Assembly (NCBI GenBank): GCA_033791445.1
Contig: JASJGS010000121.1
Span: 15,217 to 79,216 of the forward strand
DNA from: JANTGF01 sp033791445
Lineage (GTDB): Bacteria; Bacteroidota; Bacteroidia; Bacteroidales; VadinHA17
Length of the DNA stretch: 64,000 nucleotides
Direction of reading: 5' to 3'
The notes under the pieces: generated by a model
What the model saw: the letters and a program-made list of their open reading frames with translations, nothing else
What the model was told of the DNA's origin: nothing
Database searches by the model: none
Program-made: the position numbers and the translations under genes
Shown here: positions 59,999 to 64,000 of the stretch, piece after piece
Position numbering within the stretch: the first letter of the stretch is position 1
Layout of the letters: every line of letters begins with the position of its first letter

Positions 59999-61231
59999 AT
60001 GACAATAATACCATCGAAACACACCAGGCTCTATTTATCAGCAATGCTGTTTTTCAATGCAATCGCCATTTTTGGCCAGACTGATTTCAGAGCCGGTTAT
60101 ATAGTTACTAACGATCTGGATACTATTTTCGGAGAAATAGATAACCGCGGGGACATGCGTAATTGCAGAATCTGTTCTTTCAGGATGAATCAGCAGGCCG
60201 GTATTATGGAATATCAACCTGCAGATATTCACTCGTACCGGTTGACAGAAGGAAAGTATTATATCTCTAAGATAGTTCCGGTAAACGTTGATAAAAGGCA
60301 GGTTTTTGCTGAATACCTTGTGAATGGTATTACTGACCTTTATTATTACCGTGATGGAAGTAATGACCATTATCTGATAGAGGAAGAGGATGGAAGCATT
60401 CATGAGTTAACCGACAAGAAAGAGAAGATATATGTTGATGGGAAAAGCTACGAGAGGGAAAGCTATAAGCACATCGGTTTGTTGAAAGCCGCCTTTTCGG
60501 ATTGTATGGAGGTGCAGCCGGAAATTGAAAATGCCTCACTGAGCCATAAATCCCTGATCCAGATAACAAGTGACTATCACGATTATGTTTGTGATGGTGA
60601 GAAGTGCATAATTTACGAGAAGGAAATCCCGGCATTTCGCCTGGTGGTTGCTCCGTTGGCTGGAATTGGGTTTTCTTCCATCAGTTTCAGTAAGCACCAG
60701 ATTCTGACAAAGATTCATTTTGAAAACAATCTGGCCCCTTTTCTGGGATTACAGCTAAACGCCAGTGCTCCCAGGATTAACGAAAGGATCTCTCTTCAGT
60801 TGGCATCAAGCCTTTCGAAGGACTATTACTATGGTTTCCACCAGGAAGAGTTCATTTATTCTGTAACCATTCTTGATGCTCACCTGAATACCCTGTTCCT
60901 CAAATCCAGTTTTGCTCTCAAGTACACCTTCCCCAATGGAAAGGTCAGACCCACAGTAACCGCAGGCGGGCTCATGAACGTGCTATTATGGGGCAGTAGT
61001 GGGTATGTAGCAGAACAGGTGTCCGGCCAGGTAGTGAGCCTCAGCGCTTATACCGACCTCCCGATTAACAATATACTCTGGGGTGGATTTATCCAATTGG
61101 GCCTGGATTATCATCTTTTAAAGGAAAGGGAATTTTTCAGTAACCTGGGACTTGATATGGGAAAAGGTAGCAGCACAGAAGCAAGTACTAAACTTTGGTC
61201 GGTTTCGCTGAGTATGGGAACCTATTTTTAA
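59999..61231 (+). CDS. Envelope protein with N-terminal beta domain and C-terminal barrel-like region
   Basis: Protein of 410 residues with a signal peptide ending IAIFGQ near residue 27. The N-terminal domain has FRAGYIVTNDLDTIFGEIDN, a start I recognise from many uncharacterised Bacteroidota proteins, followed by YQPADIHSYRLTEGKYYISK. The C-terminal half (from about 215) alternates strands, e.g. FRLVVAPLAGIGFSSISFS, LFLKSSFALKYTFPNGKVRP, LWGGFIQLGLDYHLL, and ends in LSMGTYF with the aromatic residue of outer-membrane barrels. Function is unknown. It lies between the WD40 gene (22 bases) and the second Kelch lipoprotein (9 bases). Confidence 0.75.
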   Translation: MTIIPSKHTRLYLSAMLFFNAIAIFGQTDFRAGYIVTNDLDTIFGEIDNRGDMRNCRICSFRMNQQAGIMEYQPADIHSYRLTEGKYYISKIVPVNVDKRQVFAEYLVNGITDLYYYRDGSNDHYLIEEEDGSIHELTDKKEKIYVDGKSYERESYKHIGLLKAAFSDCMEVQPEIENASLSHKSLIQITSDYHDYVCDGEKCIIYEKEIPAFRLVVAPLAGIGFSSISFSKHQILTKIHFENNLAPFLGLQLNASAPRINERISLQLASSLSKDYYYGFHQEEFIYSVTILDAHLNTLFLKSSFALKYTFPNGKVRPTVTAGGLMNVLLWGSSGYVAEQVSGQVVSLSAYTDLPINNILWGGFIQLGLDYHLLKEREFFSNLGLDMGKGSSTEASTKLWSVSLSMGTYF

Positions 61232-61240
61232 TAAATCATT

Positions 61241-63322
61241 ATGAAAGGTAGATTACTCATGGGGACTAGAGTTCACCTCTTGCTTTTTTTGATTCTATTC
61301 TTGCTAAGCAACTGCGAAAAGGAGAAGGTCATCCACAGGAAGTATCCAAGACTTGATATCAGCGATACTGTTCAACAGGGTTCTTATGGTGTCGAATTCG
61401 AAGGAATGATTCTCACAGAAGGAGATTCAGAGATAATTGATAAAGGTTTTGTTTGGAGCGCGAATTCCAATCCAGACATAACAGTGTCCAGGGTTTCTGC
61501 TGGTTCGGGTGGAGACCCCAGAGTGTTTACCAGAAAAGGCAGTACTGACCTGTTTGAAAACACTGCATATTTTGTAAGGGCTTATGCAAGAACCAAAGAT
61601 TTTACTGTCTACAGCAGAGAAATCTCCTTCACCAGTATATTCACCAAGTCCCCCTTTGAGCTTGTAAGCATTCATCCCAATGTAGCCATGTGGAATGATA
61701 CTGTTACCATACAAGGAATGCATTTTTCTTTTCTTCCAAGCAAAACGGATGTTCTGTTTGGGGAAACAAAGGCCCAAATCCTAAGCTGTTCAGATACTGC
61801 CCTGAGGGTTGTGGTTCCCAAGGTGGATGAAATTCCACAGCTGCCTGTAACTGTCAAGATATATGAGGAATTAGCCAGTTTCGATGAAGAGTTTCATTTT
61901 ATCTATCCAATAGTAAAAGACTATTATCCCAAAGAGGGTACCTTCCTGGATACCATCACCATTATCACCTCTGGTCTGCCTGAAAATCCCGTATGGATAC
62001 AGGTGACATTTGATAGGAATACCGCCACTGTGGTTGACTACACTAAAAACCAGTTCAAGGTATTGGTGCCACAACAGATAGAGATACCCACTTCTTATGT
62101 AAGCACTAGTTTATATGGATTCTCCAGCACCTTCCCGCAGGCATTCATGCTAAAACCACCGGTTATTAACGGATTTGTACCGGAAACCATATACATGCCG
62201 GGAGGGACACTCGCCATACAGGGTGCCAATTTCAATCCTGTGAAAACATCCAACAAAGTTTATCTCGATGGGATTTCATGCGAAATTCTGAGCAATTCCA
62301 TGAGCGAGCTTGTTATTCAGGTTCCCCGTGAAATTATTGAGGACCCCTCCCAGGATCAAATACAAGGTATACCAGTTAGAGTTGAAGTTGCGGGTCAAAG
62401 CAATGTGCCAATTATACTGCCCCTTCATTACACCAATAAATGGTGTCGTAAAGCAGATTTTCCGGGCGGACAGAGATACAATGCTGTAAGTCATGGGTAC
62501 AATGGGAAAGGATATTTTGGACTTGGAATGGCGAGAAATAGCTTTATCTTCACAGATCTCTGGGAATTCGATCCTGTGTCTGACCAATGGATACAAAAAG
62601 CATCCTTCCCTGTCACGGTGCGTGATTATTCAAGCTCTTTTAGAATCGATGACAATATATACCTTTGCTGTGGCACCCAGGACATGTTACGTGCAGTTGA
62701 CGGCTGCCTGAATGAGGTATGGGTATATAATATCACGCAAGATAGCTGGACACAGCAGACCGATTTCCCAGGTCAAAAAAGGCACTCAGCTTTCGCCTTC
62801 ACCGTTGATGGGAAAGGCTACCTGGGAGGCGGAAATTATGGAAATACCAGGCTTTATGACTTTTGGGAATACGATCCGGCAAACAACCTTTGGACACAAA
62901 AAGGTGAAATGCCACATATTGAGACCGGATACTACATGGATATAAGCACTTTTAGTGATGATGAATACGGCTATATTCTTGGAGTATACTCAAACACATC
63001 AAGTCGTGATTTTTGGAAATATGATCCGGGAACGGGCACATGGACTGAGTTAAGCGGTTTTCCTGCCCTCGAAGAATCAGTAGCCGGGTTCCATATTGAC
63101 GGTTATATATACGCTGGAAGTTTCTATGGAGAAGAAAAAGGAGACTATAATTGTTTCAAATATTCCGTTGAGACCGATACCTGGACTTCGTACATTCAAT
63201 CTGCATCAGAAAAACTCATTCCGGATGCCATGGTCATTAACAGTCAGGGCTATATTCTGGGAGGTGGAGGTTACAGCTACGGTGAACCACAATCAGTCTG
63301 GCAGTTTGATCCGCTAAAATAG
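61241..63322 (+). CDS. Lipoprotein with FN3-like, IPT/TIG and Kelch propeller domains (copy 2)
   Basis: Protein of 693 residues, paralogous to the first gene of the operon with the same domain order. The lipobox is LFLLSNCEK; an internal ATG (residue 7) is an alternative start. The FN3-like domain has DKGFVWSANSNPD and YFVRAYARTKDF. IPT/TIG domains begin LVSIHPNVAMWNDTVTIQGM, VKDYYPKEGTFLDTITIITS and INGFVPETIYMPGGTLAIQG. Six Kelch-like blades fill the C-terminus: LWEFDPVSDQWIQKASFP, VWVYNITQDSWTQQTDFPG, FWEYDPANNLWTQKG, FWKYDPGTGTWTELSGFP, CFKYSVETDTW, VWQFDPLK. Sequence identity to copy 1 is modest, so the duplication is old. It closes the operon. Confidence 0.86.
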   Translation: MKGRLLMGTRVHLLLFLILFLLSNCEKEKVIHRKYPRLDISDTVQQGSYGVEFEGMILTEGDSEIIDKGFVWSANSNPDITVSRVSAGSGGDPRVFTRKGSTDLFENTAYFVRAYARTKDFTVYSREISFTSIFTKSPFELVSIHPNVAMWNDTVTIQGMHFSFLPSKTDVLFGETKAQILSCSDTALRVVVPKVDEIPQLPVTVKIYEELASFDEEFHFIYPIVKDYYPKEGTFLDTITIITSGLPENPVWIQVTFDRNTATVVDYTKNQFKVLVPQQIEIPTSYVSTSLYGFSSTFPQAFMLKPPVINGFVPETIYMPGGTLAIQGANFNPVKTSNKVYLDGISCEILSNSMSELVIQVPREIIEDPSQDQIQGIPVRVEVAGQSNVPIILPLHYTNKWCRKADFPGGQRYNAVSHGYNGKGYFGLGMARNSFIFTDLWEFDPVSDQWIQKASFPVTVRDYSSSFRIDDNIYLCCGTQDMLRAVDGCLNEVWVYNITQDSWTQQTDFPGQKRHSAFAFTVDGKGYLGGGNYGNTRLYDFWEYDPANNLWTQKGEMPHIETGYYMDISTFSDDEYGYILGVYSNTSSRDFWKYDPGTGTWTELSGFPALEESVAGFHIDGYIYAGSFYGEEKGDYNCFKYSVETDTWTSYIQSASEKLIPDAMVINSQGYILGGGGYSYGEPQSVWQFDPLK

Positions 63323-64000
63323 GCTGATGCAAAATTTTCCATTCTTCCTATATTATAAGTTGCAGAACAATATAAAAATATGAATGGCAAGAAGTAATCT
63401 ATGCAGATGCTATTAATGTCAAGCGTGATGAAAGGAAGATGCGTATAAAAGAATCCAATCTATTGTTGTTATTGTTCAGGATCGAAGGATGGTATTAGGG
63501 TAGGTTTGATATTCAATGATCCAGAAAACAGGGGGTGCAATATTGAGATCTTCGAAGTAGGCGAAAATATAAGTTATGGATATTCTACCTATTGTGGCAA
63601 AATAAAATGCAATGAGAACACGGATGTTTTATGTTTTACTCCTATCAAGATTTGATGGTTCAATGCATATAGGGAACAGAGGTTCTAACAAGGCGGGATT
63701 TGCTATCAATACTGGACAATCCGGTCCATTAGAGTCACCTCCTCCAGTTCGAATTGAGCCAGCAATTTCGGAGTTGATAATAACTTATTAAATAACTAAT
63801 ATCAAGTGTGTTATTCTGGCTCACTATTCCCCGGAACAGCTGGTCCACTGTCAACCGGAATGCTTTGCTCACATTGAATGTTTCTTCCAATCTACGCATA
63901 ACAATGCAAACTCCATGTGGCATGTCACATGTTTTGCAGTCAGGTGGAAAAAACGGAAGCATTGACCACCTCGCGCCAGTAAGATTGAATTTGACTTACA
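63323..64000. other. Region without a convincing gene
   Basis: One plus-strand frame, 63449-63655, is open for 68 codons with a Cys-rich, orderly sequence (IYCCYCSGSKDG, VGLIFNDPENRGC, STYCGKIKCNENTD) but has no start codon, so it may be the 3' remnant of a lost gene. The rest shows no repeats, RNA genes or family motifs that I can support. Confidence 0.5.

Noticed and set aside
63735..63962. Minus-strand frame of 75 codons near the window end
   Set aside because: No recognisable motif, no promoter or context, and a composition like non-coding sequence.

Overview
The window is chromosomal DNA from a member of the Bacteroidota, most likely a marine-type or environmental Cytophagales-like lineage (the phylum is near certain, the order is a guess). 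The pointers are methylmalonyl-CoA mutase as separate small and large subunits, promoters of the TTTG / TAnnTTTG type, almost no Shine-Dalgarno signals, many TTG or GTG candidate starts, a lamin-tail protein with a gliding-motility-type C-terminus, CBM9/DUF5916 and DUF2807 proteins, and low GC in the core.

Bases 1-51,100 are a dense housekeeping region. In order it holds the 3' part of mutL, two tandem rhomboid proteases and an EEP-family hydrolase; a threonine/serine dehydratase; a truncated CarboxypepD_reg-like protein and an S9 peptidase; dapD, a glycosyltransferase and a Sua5-type enzyme; a DUF2807 surface protein; rimM-rpsP divergent from dnaE-trxA-LOG; ribD, prmC, recX and prfB (with its programmed +1 frameshift), an ArsC-like protein and fumC; an outer-membrane barrel and a DUF5916 protein; mutA-mutB with a thioredoxin-like protein; DUF4190 and DUF2752-like membrane proteins; an MBL hydrolase, mpl and a ZIP transporter; tRNA-Glu, rpsT and radC; an acyltransferase-like gene, folK, sppA, lpxK, a purine nucleoside phosphorylase and an MFS exporter; a 885-residue lamin-tail surface protein; asd, hflX, a lipoprotein and tonB. 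Themes are translation, DNA repair and replication, cell-envelope precursors (dapD, asd, mpl, lpxK) and envelope proteins.

Bases 51,300-56,275 are an accessory hotspot at a tRNA-Ala(GGC) gene. A 135-bp direct repeat, containing the tRNA 3' half and its terminator, recurs ungapped 3,798 bp downstream. It brackets a small island with only two genes: a 718-residue fusion of a D-Ala-D-Ala-ligase-like ATP-grasp domain to a complete DmpA/BapA-type N-terminal-nucleophile aminopeptidase, and an overlapping acetylpolyamine-amidohydrolase/HDAC-type deacetylase. No integrase remains. The join of ligase, peptidase and deacetylase looks like an unrecognised peptide/amide metabolism module and is my main candidate for something undescribed. 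Further repeat scars and a tRNA-Pro-like remnant follow.

Bases 56,276-63,322 are a tight five-gene, same-strand set of envelope proteins. Two paralogous lipoproteins (FN3-like, IPT/TIG domains and a C-terminal Kelch propeller) bracket a beta-barrel protein, a secreted WD40 propeller and a second barrel-like protein. No function is evident; a surface adhesion or recognition complex is an inference. The last 680 bases hold no convincing gene. Sampled 60-base lines in the hotspot and the Kelch operon were 45-55 % GC, against 33 % in a mutA line, suggesting a different origin.
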